Below are positions 42,471 through 51,167 of a stretch of DNA of 64,000 bases, piece after piece; position 1 is the stretch's first letter, and every line of letters begins with the position of its first letter. Below the pieces are notes generated by a model. The model had not been told where the DNA came from. It saw only the letters and a list, made by a program, of their open reading frames with translations, and made no database searches. Location of the stretch: positions 1 through 64,000 of IMG/VR virus record IMGVR_UViG_3300033156_000272; one strand, written 5' to 3'. The position numbers and the translations under genes were made by a program. Source of the stretch: a virus.

Positions 42471-43342
42471 TATTTTACCTCCGTATTGGGGTATGCTGCT
42501 ATTACTCTATATCCATATTTTTTGATGAGAGAGTCGTACTCTCCTAGTAGGCACTCTTGTATGAAAGGACACCATCCGCAAAGTATCCCTACATTTTTTG
42601 GGAAGAGTCCTGTTGAACTCTCACTTCTCACTTTTGCGAGCTTTCTATAGAAGGCTGCTACTGTCTGGTTCTTGAATTCGAACTGGAACACCCCCTTCTC
42701 TTTCGGGAATATTATCCTCCCGTACTTGATGGGTTTCGGATTGATCTTATGTACCTCTATTAGATGCTTATACCCCATAAGTTCGAATCGATACTTACTA
42801 TCCATGTACTTGTGATATATCCCTGTCTTATAGTCACTTATGATGCAGTACTTCCCATCGGGTGTATAATCGAGCCTATCTGATGTCCCCGTAAAGTTAA
42901 CATCTGGGTCAGTATCATCAAGGGATTGTTCCACTGTAATGGGTGGCCAATATTCAGGGGATGCACAATCTTCAAACCATTCTACATCCATTTCTATCAT
43001 GTTGTCGAATAGCATGTCAAGGATGCTGTTAAAACCATATGGAAGTCTCTTCTTATGGTGGCTTACTATATCTTCTGCGGTCATTTTGGTGAGTTTCTCT
43101 GGAGTGAGGTCGTTATATACTTTTTCCATTGAATTATGGAATGCTGTACCAATTACCATGGCGTCTGACTCATCTCCCTGTATCCCAATAAGGAACGACA
43201 ACGCAAATCTGTATCTACAGTTGTCGAATGATTGGCAACCAGACTTTCTTAGTTGCATGTGCCCTACGTCTTCGGGGAGAATGTAGTACTCTCTTGGTCG
43301 GTTGGGGTCGAAGTAATTATATAGTCTCATTGGATGTATCAT
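42470..43342 (-). CDS. Cas4/RecB-like nuclease with Fe-S cluster
   Basis: 290 residues; GGAAGTGAAAAA precedes ATG 43342. KSGCQSFDNCRYRFALSF holds the first cysteine(s), IGTAFHNSMEKVYND the His, TGTSDRLDYTPDGKYCIISDY the Asp, then DYKTG the lysine of the PD-(D/E)XK core, and CGWCPFIQECL closes a probable 4Fe-4S site. This is the Cas4/AddB-type exonuclease family. It may act with the Sak4-like ATPase and helicase in DNA-end processing. No CRISPR array is near. Confidence 0.8.
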   Translation of the reverse strand: MIHPMRLYNYFDPNRPREYYILPEDVGHMQLRKSGCQSFDNCRYRFALSFLIGIQGDESDAMVIGTAFHNSMEKVYNDLTPEKLTKMTAEDIVSHHKKRLPYGFNSILDMLFDNMIEMDVEWFEDCASPEYWPPITVEQSLDDTDPDVNFTGTSDRLDYTPDGKYCIISDYKTGIYHKYMDSKYRFELMGYKHLIEVHKINPKPIKYGRIIFPKEKGVFQFEFKNQTVAAFYRKLAKVRSESSTGLFPKNVGILCGWCPFIQECLLGEYDSLIKKYGYRVIAAYPNTEVK

Positions 43343-43988
43343 TTTTTTCACTTCCCATCGGGTTTATTGCTCCTTCATATATGAGCTTCATGAAATGAGA
43401 ATCCTCGTAATTAATTCCTTGGCGAATCCAGTTAGTGTTGTTCTTTTGTATATACATTCTATATATGTCTTCTGGAGTTGCACCGAGTGCGTCGAACCAC
43501 GCTAGTAGGAAGTGTAAGAGATCCACTCCTTCTTCTATAGCATGTTCTCTATCAATCGGGTGTTCTTCCTTCCACCATCGATAGTTTAGTTCTTCTTGCA
43601 TCTCTGCTAGCTCTTGCCCCATAGCGATTAGTGATTTTTGTAACCATTCTTCTGTAGTTACATTTTGCGGCTTGACAAAATCCGTGAATTGCTTGTTCCT
43701 AAAGAATATATGAGAGAGTCTGTCGTGCTGTATTGATGGATGCAGGTACTTATTGAGATGTGTTTCTATATTGTATAATTCTTTGGATATTATATTCCCA
43801 TCTTCTTTCTGTTCAATCATGTGTGATAGTATGCGAACACGAGTTTCTATATCAAGTGATTCTATTCCTTTTATGCGTGTCTCTATGAGCAGGTTCTTTA
43901 CCTTGTCGAGAATCTTTCTAGCCTCTCTAAGTGCACTATCATCAACAGAAGCGGGAGCAGTTGTTATGTATGTTTCTTCGTCCTTCAT
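43317..43988 (-). CDS. Dimeric dUTPase-like nucleotide pyrophosphohydrolase
   Basis: 223 residues; ATG 43988 follows AAGGAGA. The C-terminal half has the all-alpha NTP-pyrophosphatase core: ELAEMQEELNYRWWK, then EEGVDLLHFLLAWFDALG, and the end IYRMYIQKNNTNWIRQG, as in dimeric dUTPases and MazG relatives. It would lower dUTP or other non-standard dNTPs during replication. The N-terminal 90 residues are helical. Overlaps the Cas4-like gene by 26 bases. Confidence 0.75.
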   Translation of the reverse strand: MKDEETYITTAPASVDDSALREARKILDKVKNLLIETRIKGIESLDIETRVRILSHMIEQKEDGNIISKELYNIETHLNKYLHPSIQHDRLSHIFFRNKQFTDFVKPQNVTTEEWLQKSLIAMGQELAEMQEELNYRWWKEEHPIDREHAIEEGVDLLHFLLAWFDALGATPEDIYRMYIQKNNTNWIRQGINYEDSHFMKLIYEGAINPMGSEKNDTSNETI

Positions 43989-44413
43989 TCTCCTTCCCCC
44001 TCGTAGTAAGGACATTCACCTGATAGTTCTTGCTTCAGGGAATCTTTGCATACTGGATAATGATTGCACGTGTTACATTCTGGGCGAATCACACCAAGTA
44101 TTTCTCCTTGTAGTTCTACTGTGATATGAACTCTTGCATCGTCGTACTTGCTACCATATATATTCAAGTAGTCAGCAACTTCCCATAATAGTCTGAGACC
44201 AGCGTATCTATCCATGCTGAGTTGTTGTTCTGCAGTGGTGAGACCTCTGAGTTCAGTATAGTGCTTCTCTTCTATTATGGACGTTATCCATCGACCATTA
44301 TCACCTACATACTTGACTACATATCCATTGTCTACTGCTGTTAAATGCATTTGTATACATGATGATATGATTGTGTTATACATCTCTTCTTCGGTTTCTT
44401 CGTCGAGCGTCAT
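43985..44413 (-). CDS. Hypothetical protein with C-terminal cysteine cluster
   Basis: 142 residues with GAGAGGGAATTA before the ATG. The C-terminal CNTCNHYPVCKDSLKQELSG, then ECPYY, gives C-x2-C-x5-C-x11-C, which could bind zinc or an iron-sulphur cluster. A similar spacing is in the tiny protein at 58162. The N-terminus begins acidic (TLDEETEEEMYNTIISSCIQ). Overlaps both neighbours by four bases or fewer. Function unknown. Confidence 0.55.
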   Translation of the reverse strand: MTLDEETEEEMYNTIISSCIQMHLTAVDNGYVVKYVGDNGRWITSIIEEKHYTELRGLTTAEQQLSMDRYAGLRLLWEVADYLNIYGSKYDDARVHITVELQGEILGVIRPECNTCNHYPVCKDSLKQELSGECPYYEGEGE

Positions 44414-45012
44414 TAATTCCCTCTCCTGAGTTTAACTTCAAATCTAGAGTCTAAGAAGTCTGCATATGATACAATTCGCTCTTCAATAGTATCAGGACCG
44501 GGTAAGTATTTGTACCAATGTCCACCGTGACACAAAATCATCCTACTCACGTCTCTAACTTCTTCGGGGGGTAGGTGCAACCCCAGTGTTTTCTTCGCCC
44601 ACTGATGACCCTTACTGGCATGGTTCTTGTTACTTGCTCCTTCGATCTTTGCGTAATCGTGGAAAAAGCATGCGAATACTATAAGGTCTATTCTATCTTG
44701 AGTCATTCCTATTTGTAATGCCATATGTTGAGCGAGTCTCATTACATTTGCAGTATGTTTGACCAATATCGTACTCCTATAGATACCATCTGCTTTCTTC
44801 TCTAAATGGTACTTCTGACTCGGAGAACACGGTACAGTATGCCAGAGTTTTATTTTTGTATCATAGTAGTCCTTGCATAGCGCTCTCTTATCTTTGTCTG
44901 CTATCAGTGCAAGCGACTCCATCATCAGATAATGAGACTTGCTATCAAACTCATCAAACTCCTTTATCGATGGTTTCTTTACTCCTTCGAATTCTTCTTT
45001 ACTCATTGGCAT
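44413..45012 (-). CDS. HD-domain phosphohydrolase
   Basis: 199 residues; GGAGGAAGTTCAAC precedes ATG 45012. KHTANVMRLAQHMALQIG (first His), FACFFHDYAKIEGAS (HD pair) and MILCHGGHWYKYLPGP (later His) and VSYADFLDSRFEV (final Asp) fit the HD superfamily. In phages these act on nucleotides or second messengers. Here a dNTP-related or anti-signalling role is possible; substrate unknown. Confidence 0.75.
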   Translation of the reverse strand: MPMSKEEFEGVKKPSIKEFDEFDSKSHYLMMESLALIADKDKRALCKDYYDTKIKLWHTVPCSPSQKYHLEKKADGIYRSTILVKHTANVMRLAQHMALQIGMTQDRIDLIVFACFFHDYAKIEGASNKNHASKGHQWAKKTLGLHLPPEEVRDVSRMILCHGGHWYKYLPGPDTIEERIVSYADFLDSRFEVKLRRGN

Positions 45013-45169
45013 GTTGAACTTCCTCCGCGTATCCACAGTAAGTGCAGAACATTACAATCTCTTTCGTATCTACATCCATTACTTCTGTGAAGGTGTGCTT
45101 CTCGCATTTCGGACAATCATATAGTTCTTTGTTGGTCGTTAGTCTTACTGCTCTGGGGCTAAATTTCAT
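44999..45169 (-). CDS. Small zinc-ribbon protein
   Basis: 56 residues; GGAGGAAAGAGAAA precedes ATG 45169. ELYDCPKCEKHTFTEVMDVD then MFCTYCGYAEEV is a classic zinc ribbon. It directly follows the polymerase gene and overlaps the HD gene by 14 bases. It may be a transcription or replication cofactor. Confidence 0.6.
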   Translation of the reverse strand: MKFSPRAVRLTTNKELYDCPKCEKHTFTEVMDVDTKEIVMFCTYCGYAEEVQHANE

Positions 45170-45185
45170 TTTCTCTTTCCTCCAT

Positions 45186-47606
45186 TTATGCGAATGCAAA
45201 CAGTTTCGTTTGCTTCTGGTCTTGTAATATCATTTTGGTAGTGGTATCAATAACATCAAGGATCGGGTCTATCTTATTCTCTATGATCTTCTCTGTCTGT
45301 AGTTTCCAGTCTACCTTGTCTCTCCACGAGATGTTGTACTCGTCTGTCATTTCGAACTCTTTATTCTTTTTGAGTCCGATCCAATCAACATCATATATAT
45401 TGGTTTTCAGCTGAATTCCCTTCTCTTCACAGGCCTTAGGAGCTGTAACATACAGTCTTACACGCCACCAGAACTTCTTCTGCAACAGTACTTTGTAGTA
45501 TCTCTCACCACTGAGAGGAGTTTTGTTGAATATATGATCGTAGTAATATAATCCCTTCTTGCTACTTGGTCTATAGTACTCTTCTAGTGGCTTTGCAACC
45601 TTTTGCGGGAGTCCTATCGACTCGAGTGGTTCAGAAGATGCCTTGGCAACTAACTCCTTGATAAAAATGCTAATCTGATTTTCTCCTGCCCCACTGAGTA
45701 TATAATCAAGTAGCTGTTTTTGTGCATATCTACTCCACTTAGCAGCATCGGAACGACGTGCCTCAAATCCTTTGATGTCGAGTTCTCTGATGGCTGCTCC
45801 TTTATTCCATACACGCATCCCGGCGTATCTCTTCTTCTTTCCGTGGAAGAGAATTCGTTCATACACCTTCTCAAACTCTATACGAGGCACGAATCTCCAG
45901 CTTTCTTCTACTGCCATCTGATCAAATAGCGAATTAACAGTTTCTTCTATCTTCTTCCCCTTCTCTACAGGATTCTCTCCAACCTCAATCAATACGGAAT
46001 CTGTATCCCCATATATTGGATTGTATCCCAGCTCTTTAGAGAACTCCATGGTCTTTAGAATCATCTTTCTGCCCATGAAAGTTGTACACTCTGAAATTTG
46101 CGGAACGTACAATCTACTAAATGGAAACGCAAACTGCCCATACATAGCTGCAATTAGTTGCTTAATTCCATACTGCATGTTATCGAGTATATTGTACTTG
46201 TTAATGAGGTCCTTGCTCATCGGGTTCTTATTGAGATCCAATTTAAGCATAGACATATCATCCTTTACTTTCATGCGTGCTACAGACAATCGCTCGAAGA
46301 TTCGCGGAACAATACCAGGCGTTTTCATATCAACCCATACATTAGCAATCTTCTTCCATCCAGCAATCTCTTTTGTACTGAGAGTCTCTGGAGATAGATT
46401 ATTGCTCCTTATTATAGTAGGATACATCTGCGAGAAGTCGAGTGCGATAACGTTATCATACAACCCTTTCTTTGGTTGAAATACGAATGCACCCTCATAC
46501 TTAAGTCTCTCTTCTTTATGTCGGCGGGCGAGTGCATAATGTCCGTGGAATTCGCGGAGAAGCAGTATCTCCACGTACCTCGTTGTCGTTAGTGTGTCAT
46601 TAAGACTACACCCTACAACTCTGCTGACGCCATCAAACTGATTGACTATACCGTGCTTGTTGTCAATGGCCCAAGTGCGTTCTACATCACGTTTATTGTA
46701 TTCGAGAATTATGTCTATGTGTTTTCGATTCATATAATTTTCGTAATCAAAATCATCAGCTTCCATACTAACCCCATATTGATCTTCTCGCGAAGCAACC
46801 CCTTCTAGTGTATAATCCTCAAACGTCTTTCCCTGGAAGTATTTCTTAAACCCGTCCATCAAGTCAAAGATCTGAATTCCTACTATCTTCTTGTCATTCA
46901 TTCCTGTCTCACGAATTATTCTGACGGGACTCATCCTCTCTGCTTCAACCTTGCATCTCTTTGCTCTATTGACTATTGTCTTTACGTCAAACTGAGGGTT
47001 CCACCCGATCCAAACGTCTGGCTGTTTTTCTTTGATCCAATCAATAAATGCCATGATCATGTGTCGCTCTTCACTAGGTTTACATGCAGTCATGGTGAAG
47101 TCTTCAATCTCTCCGGTATTGGGATTATGGTATTTTGCTACAATTGTAAGAATCATGTTTCTTGCTTTATCGGGGTCGGGGAATGCTCCGCGAGTTTCTA
47201 CTTCTGTATCAACGTGGACTCTTGTTAGGCGGCATTCGGGATTTTCTGCGGGTATCACATCTCCAGTATCTGTGATTTGAAATCCTGCAAATATCTTACG
47301 GTCGATGAGACATCTAATCTCGTAAAGTACGTCACTTTCAAAAGTGTATGAAAAGGTATCTCTTTTCTTAGCAACGTCGCTCGGTATTCTTGTTTCTACT
47401 TTCGAACAATTAACAATCTTGGGGCCAGACTTAGCTGTCTTAATCCCCTTATAAACCCCTCCAGGATCCTCGTAGTAAAAATACGGTGCTGGTGAATTCC
47501 ACCCAAAGCACTTCTTTTCCTTGCCGTCAGGAGAACGTCCTATGAGGAAAATAACGGGCTCGTTCTCTATGATTTTATAGCAAGAATCAACCAGTAAGTA
47601 GTTCAT
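45186..47606 (-). CDS. polB: DNA polymerase, family B
   Basis: 806 residues; ATG 47606 lies within the end of the dpdA-like gene. Exonuclease motifs HVDTEVETRG (near residue 130), GWNPQFDVKTI (near 200) and YNKRDVERTW (near 300). Polymerase motif A IALDFSQMYPTIIRSN, motif B IKQLIAAMYGQFAF, motif C IYGDTDSVLIEV. A KRYAGMRVW element (motif for primer contact) follows, and the thumb ends with the C-terminus. All catalytic aspartates are present, so both proofreading and synthesis should work. In motif B the usual Asn-Ser is replaced by Ala-Met, a variation worth checking. Confidence 0.93.
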   Translation of the reverse strand: MNYLLVDSCYKIIENEPVIFLIGRSPDGKEKKCFGWNSPAPYFYYEDPGGVYKGIKTAKSGPKIVNCSKVETRIPSDVAKKRDTFSYTFESDVLYEIRCLIDRKIFAGFQITDTGDVIPAENPECRLTRVHVDTEVETRGAFPDPDKARNMILTIVAKYHNPNTGEIEDFTMTACKPSEERHMIMAFIDWIKEKQPDVWIGWNPQFDVKTIVNRAKRCKVEAERMSPVRIIRETGMNDKKIVGIQIFDLMDGFKKYFQGKTFEDYTLEGVASREDQYGVSMEADDFDYENYMNRKHIDIILEYNKRDVERTWAIDNKHGIVNQFDGVSRVVGCSLNDTLTTTRYVEILLLREFHGHYALARRHKEERLKYEGAFVFQPKKGLYDNVIALDFSQMYPTIIRSNNLSPETLSTKEIAGWKKIANVWVDMKTPGIVPRIFERLSVARMKVKDDMSMLKLDLNKNPMSKDLINKYNILDNMQYGIKQLIAAMYGQFAFPFSRLYVPQISECTTFMGRKMILKTMEFSKELGYNPIYGDTDSVLIEVGENPVEKGKKIEETVNSLFDQMAVEESWRFVPRIEFEKVYERILFHGKKKRYAGMRVWNKGAAIRELDIKGFEARRSDAAKWSRYAQKQLLDYILSGAGENQISIFIKELVAKASSEPLESIGLPQKVAKPLEEYYRPSSKKGLYYYDHIFNKTPLSGERYYKVLLQKKFWWRVRLYVTAPKACEEKGIQLKTNIYDVDWIGLKKNKEFEMTDEYNISWRDKVDWKLQTEKIIENKIDPILDVIDTTTKMILQDQKQTKLFAFA

Positions 47607-48339
47607 CAATATCACTTGTTTCCAGTGCCTTCTGCTCTAACCACTTGGTGAGCTTAATGGCGATTGTTTTTCTAACATCATCCCAGATCCAGTTGTATTC
47701 GATATCAATATCAAGAGCATCTCTTAATATGTTGATGGAGTCGTTGTTAATTCTCTCTCGAATACAACCAATCTCTGTCGCCTTGATTGGCAGTGTTGTG
47801 TCGAAAGAGTTTGCAACTCCTCTGATGAGTGCGAACTCTTCCATGCTGTTGATCCCCAGAACATGAATTTTTGTCGGAGGGATGATTCTTCTCAATCCTC
47901 TCGCAAGTTCAACTCTGTCAAAAGGGAGGTGTTTTGGTAGTGCAAACCCGTCAACCGGATATCTATCATTATTGAGGAGGTCAGCCTTCTCCATCGCCTC
48001 TTCTGGGGTGTCTGCCCACAATGAAGCATACACAGCTATTCTGTCATCGTCTCCTAGTCGGTGATAAAATTGTGGGAGGAAGTCCCGAGTCATTTCATTA
48101 GTGAGTTCAGGCTCCTTCATCTGATCGGGAGCAATAATAGCTACACTCTTAACTCCAGCATTTAAGAGCTCTTGAGCTAGCATAATGAGTGTCATATTGT
48201 CAACAGAGCAATCCTCGTAGGCTCCGTTGTCAAGCATTACACCCTTATTCTTGTAGTCACCAAAATCGCATATTCTCGTACGCGTAGCGACCAAAAAATA
48301 AGAGTCGAAGGGGGTTGGGGTAGGTTGGTAGTACTTCAT
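47587..48339 (-). CDS. dpdA: TGT-like DpdA family 7-deazaguanine DNA transglycosylase (candidate)
   Basis: 250 residues; GAAGGATAAACTC precedes the ATG. The barrel-like order (GVMLDNGAYED near residue 35, VAIIAPDQMKEPE near 65, GFALPKHLPF near 135, HVLGINSMEEF near 165, and SFDTTLPIKATEIG near 190) fits the tRNA-guanine transglycosylase-like DpdA group, which exchanges DNA guanine for preQ0. The Asp of SFDTT or DNGAY could be the nucleophile and base ligand. The gene is between PolB and the RecA-like ATPase, and preQ0 synthesis genes are in the same region. Homology needs a profile search to confirm. Confidence 0.6.
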   Translation of the reverse strand: MKYYQPTPTPFDSYFLVATRTRICDFGDYKNKGVMLDNGAYEDCSVDNMTLIMLAQELLNAGVKSVAIIAPDQMKEPELTNEMTRDFLPQFYHRLGDDDRIAVYASLWADTPEEAMEKADLLNNDRYPVDGFALPKHLPFDRVELARGLRRIIPPTKIHVLGINSMEEFALIRGVANSFDTTLPIKATEIGCIRERINNDSINILRDALDIDIEYNWIWDDVRKTIAIKLTKWLEQKALETSDIDELLTG

Positions 48340-48343
48340 GAGT

Positions 48344-49243
48344 TTATCCTTCTGGCTTTTCGAAGTCGTCTATGAGTTCTCTCAATCCATACCATTCAGC
48401 CTTGTCGTTTGTTACCCTGGCTACGAGGTACTTCTTTCCCTCGAGGTGTAGCGCACCTTTGGCTTTGTCGACAGTAGCCCAGATTTCAACCTTTTCCGTT
48501 TCAGGGTGCTGAGAACGTTCGAGGCTTATCTTCTGAAACATCATACCAGGGGTAGTGCTTACCCAGTCTGGGTGATAACCTGTTATCTGGAGTTCTCTTC
48601 CGCCACCGGCCTTGGGAACGTATTTCTTAGCTGCCTTCAAGTGTGTGGTACAAATAAACCTGCACTTAAGTGACCGGAGGAGTAACACTGCAGTATTGAA
48701 GTGTCTGTTTCTATTGCTCCATTGCCACTGATCTTTAATCTGTGTTTTGGGGTCTATCTTGAGGTCTTCATACCTCATTACATACTCACACCATTTAAGC
48801 AGTGTATCGAGTCCGTCACAAGCTACTGTGGCTATATTTAGGGACTGTTCATTCCTCACGATGTATCTAATTACACTTAGCAACTTCACGTATGAAGCCA
48901 CATAGTCAATTCCTCCGTTATCATCAACAACTAAACAGTTGAGGATAACTATAGATTCATCTCCCGGAAAATACTTGTCCTTCAGTGGGCCACAGCTATC
49001 ATCGAGATCCAGAACGAAGATGTCCTTCTTTTCTTTAATATCTTTCTTCGTTCTGCTATCCAGAAGTATCCCAGACTTACCAACGCCATCAAATCCGACG
49101 AGAGCCATGCATATCGGAGAGCATTTCGTGTTCCTGCTGATTTCTATTAGTTTCTCTACTTCATCATCCGAGAGAACATTATTCTCTACAAATGCATCAG
49201 CGCCTTCTTCTACTTTTCCTGCTTTCTTGCTTCCGAGTGACAT
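48344..49243 (-). CDS. RecA-family (Sak4-like) ATPase
   Basis: 299 residues. Walker A ALVGFDGVGKSGILLDS near residue 45; Walker-B-like NIATVACDGLDTLLKWCEYV; FICTTHLKAAKKYVPK follows. This layout matches Sak4-type single-strand annealing or recombination ATPases of phages. It begins directly after the RPA-like gene, which supplies ssDNA binding; Sak4 proteins work with such a partner. Replication/recombination role expected. Confidence 0.75.
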   Translation of the reverse strand: MSLGSKKAGKVEEGADAFVENNVLSDDEVEKLIEISRNTKCSPICMALVGFDGVGKSGILLDSRTKKDIKEKKDIFVLDLDDSCGPLKDKYFPGDESIVILNCLVVDDNGGIDYVASYVKLLSVIRYIVRNEQSLNIATVACDGLDTLLKWCEYVMRYEDLKIDPKTQIKDQWQWSNRNRHFNTAVLLLRSLKCRFICTTHLKAAKKYVPKAGGGRELQITGYHPDWVSTTPGMMFQKISLERSQHPETEKVEIWATVDKAKGALHLEGKKYLVARVTNDKAEWYGLRELIDDFEKPEG

Positions 49244-49254
49244 GTATCATCGCC

Positions 49255-50304
49255 TCAATTTACGCGCTCTACGGCGTTCATTGGTGATTCGTCAGCCGGT
49301 ATCTTAGACTCCTCGGGTGCATATAGACCAGTTACCTGTATAACAACACGCTCTTCGTCGTTGTAGGTAGACAGATTGGGTCGTCCGCAAACGATCACTC
49401 TGCTTCCCTGCCCGAAATCAATTGCGTCGAACAGATATTCCGGTATGAAACACACAATACCAGGGTCTTCTATGTCACGAGTTTCGTCGTCCAGAACCAT
49501 CATTCGCGATCCACCACGTTCGTCTCTTGCAATAAACGCAACATCACCCATAGTTATAGTGAATCGCTGGTTATCGTCGGCAACCTGGTCAAAGTAGGTT
49601 TCTATAGCACCAAGTTCTATTGCGTGTCCTTCGAGATCTCCCTCTATATCTTCGAGTATAACATCAAAGTCACTATCTGGTGCATCTGCTACGTCGAATA
49701 CTATTCGGCTATACGGGTTCAACAGCCTGAATCCCTCGGCAGGCGACTTCTTGCTGAGATTCGCACGGAAGCTACTCCACTTGAATACAGGAATATCGAT
49801 CTTTCCTGCCAACTGATTTCCCAGAATCATTTTGAAGGGCCAAAGATTGCCATCTTCATCCTTTGCGACTCCTTTCACATTCTGCAGAAATTCGTTCTCA
49901 GGAAGAGGCTTTCCGAAGTTGTTGTTTGGTCTGCTTCCTATCGCTTCCCTAGTATCTAACGGGATTCCATTATCGTCGGTAAAACCCTCGTCAACTGCCT
50001 TGTCGGGATCCGTCTTGAAAAGCTCTATAGCTGCCGCCCTGGTACTTGCAATTATATCAAAGGGATTCTCTATAGAGAACAAAAATCCCTCATAGGTTTT
50101 CGCAGGGCTTCTAAGCTGGCTTTTGAAGTCAGATCGCAGCTGTGCCAGAACGCGCTTTTGAATTAGTGTGTCGTCTGCGTCAGGCAATGCTTCCCGCATC
50201 TGCACATTTTCCTTCTCTACCAGCTCTTTGAAGGCATCTGATCCGATGCCTAGCTTTTCCTTGAAGAGCTTTTCTAGCTCTTTCATTACGTCTTTCTTAG
50301 CCAT
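49255..50304 (-). CDS. RPA/OB-fold single-strand DNA-binding protein
   Basis: 349 residues; AGGAGGAAAAATAAA precedes the ATG. N-terminal helical part (MKELEKLFKEKLGIGSDAFK), then an OB-type region (ERVVIQVTGLYAPEESK near the end, RFTITMGDVAFIARDERGG earlier, LWPFKMILGNQLAGKIDIPV in the middle). The pattern of WPFKMILG with an acidic C-terminal tail fits an archaeal RPA-like protein. It is next to the Sak4-like ATPase, as in many phage recombination modules. Confidence 0.65.
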   Translation of the reverse strand: MAKKDVMKELEKLFKEKLGIGSDAFKELVEKENVQMREALPDADDTLIQKRVLAQLRSDFKSQLRSPAKTYEGFLFSIENPFDIIASTRAAAIELFKTDPDKAVDEGFTDDNGIPLDTREAIGSRPNNNFGKPLPENEFLQNVKGVAKDEDGNLWPFKMILGNQLAGKIDIPVFKWSSFRANLSKKSPAEGFRLLNPYSRIVFDVADAPDSDFDVILEDIEGDLEGHAIELGAIETYFDQVADDNQRFTITMGDVAFIARDERGGSRMMVLDDETRDIEDPGIVCFIPEYLFDAIDFGQGSRVIVCGRPNLSTYNDEERVVIQVTGLYAPEESKIPADESPMNAVERVN

Positions 50305-50305
50305 T

Positions 50306-50377
50306 TTATTTTTCCTCCTTGTTTTTACTCATCACGCTTTTACTCATCACGCTTTTACTCATCACGCTTTTACTCAT
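50306..50377 (-). repeat. 15-base tandem repeat encoding (MSKSV)n
   Basis: Four tandem copies of ATGAGTAAAAGCGTG (last copy altered). Read as a gene on the minus strand, ATG 50377 overlaps the stop of the AbrB-like gene, and the frame ends TAA at 50306 after 23 codons, MSKSVMSKSVMSKSV and a Lys-rich end. The ribosome site AGGAGG for the RPA gene is inside its last codons. It may be a leader peptide or simply a slipped repeat. Confidence 0.5.
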
Positions 50378-50564
50378 CGGTTTCCATATCATCTTCATGG
50401 TCTTTTTCGAATGCATACTTCTCTTTTCCTTCAGGCGATAGAACTCGCACTACTTGCAAGAAGATTACATCTCCTGCTTCGATGCCCAGTAGGTCGCGAA
50501 TTTTTTTACGAACCGTGACCTGGCTGTTTTTCGCTACTGTCGACTCAAATACTTGTTGTTCCAT
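50370..50564 (-). CDS. AbrB/MazE-like DNA-binding protein
   Basis: 64 residues; CGGTGACATC precedes the ATG. The first 50 residues (VFESTVAKNSQVTVRKKIRD, LLGIEAGDVIFLQVVRVLSP) match the swapped-hairpin AbrB fold: strand, SQVTVRKKIR, LGIEAGD turn. The acidic tail differs. It heads the replication operon and is a good candidate for its autoregulator. Confidence 0.8.
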   Translation of the reverse strand: MEQQVFESTVAKNSQVTVRKKIRDLLGIEAGDVIFLQVVRVLSPEGKEKYAFEKDHEDDMETDE

Positions 50565-50599
50565 GATGTCACCGATATGTTCGTGTGGTATTTTTCCAC

Positions 50600-50640
50600 T
50601 ATTATAGTTATCCCTTTAATAGTATTAATACTATATGTAA
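50600..50640 (-). promoter_or_regulatory. Promoter ahead of the replication operon
   Basis: On the minus strand GTAATTACATATAGTATTAA leads to TACTATTAAAGGGA, with an A/T-rich box about 60 bases before the AbrB-like gene. A similar start, GTAATTACAAATAGTACTTA, is found at 57745-57790 ahead of QueE. It overlaps the end of the upstream gene at 50641 by none or a few bases. Confidence 0.45.
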
Positions 50641-50832
50641 TTACATTTTCAATGGTTCTTCTTCACTGGAAACTGCCACCTTCTTCACGGTCTTCTTCTC
50701 TATCAGCTGTACCCTTGTAATGTCCATCTTAGGATGAATTTCTCTAAACATTTTCAGTGCAGTCTCTAGATCGTCGGCCTCATATACTCCGACGACTTTT
50801 GCAAGTGTCCATCGAACCGTTGTGTTACTCAT
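50641..50832 (-). CDS. Small hypothetical protein
   Basis: 63 residues; TGATCAATGAGTAACAC overlap with the preceding stop. Sequence TVRWTLAKVVGVYEADDLET then ALKMFREIHPKMDITRVQLI fits a small alpha-beta fold, ending in a basic strand. No family recognised. Separated from the AbrB gene by the promoter region. Confidence 0.55.
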   Translation of the reverse strand: MSNTTVRWTLAKVVGVYEADDLETALKMFREIHPKMDITRVQLIEKKTVKKVAVSSEEEPLKM

Positions 50833-51028
50833 TGATCAGGTCACCCCTCTCAATGTAAAATCCAGTTGTTGCTATTATACACACGATCCACAGTATGAGC
50901 ATACCACACAGAGCGTTTCCAGATAATAAATTATGTTCAACTAATAACTTAGTAAAGTAGAACAATAGTATAAGTACTACTATTCGTGTGATACCACCAA
51001 AGTCTAGTTTCCATGCCATTGAATTCAT
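50825..51028 (-). CDS. Small membrane protein with two spans
   Basis: 67 residues, GAGGTGATCTA before the ATG. Segments ITRIVVLILLFYFTKLLVEH and ALCGMLILWIVCIIATTGFY span the membrane, with a short Gly/Asn loop between. Holin-like size and topology. Overlaps the next gene by eight bases. Confidence 0.55.
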   Translation of the reverse strand: MNSMAWKLDFGGITRIVVLILLFYFTKLLVEHNLLSGNALCGMLILWIVCIIATTGFYIERGDLINE

Positions 51029-51167
51029 TAGATCACCTCAATCAATTAACTCTAATGCTTCCTCTTCTATACTTATGGACCAGTGAATGGTAGGCAGGTC
51101 CATTACTCGTTTCATGGATCGATATCAATACATGACTTAATTCTACCGGATCTGTTATAATACACAC
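51029..51167 (-). other. Short gap with tiny open frames
   Basis: 139 bases without a supported gene. Two short frames are seen on the minus strand: 19 codons starting at the ATG in GGTGATATGAGTGTG (51174) and 25 codons from 51120 (MKRVMDLPTIHWSISIEEEA). The string CACACTCATATCAC is shared with the start region of the next gene (51434), which suggests a small duplication. I do not call a gene. Confidence 0.3.

Noticed and set aside
42470-43342. Cas4 as part of a CRISPR system
   Set aside because: No other cas gene or array is near; stand-alone Cas4-like nucleases are common in archaeal viruses.
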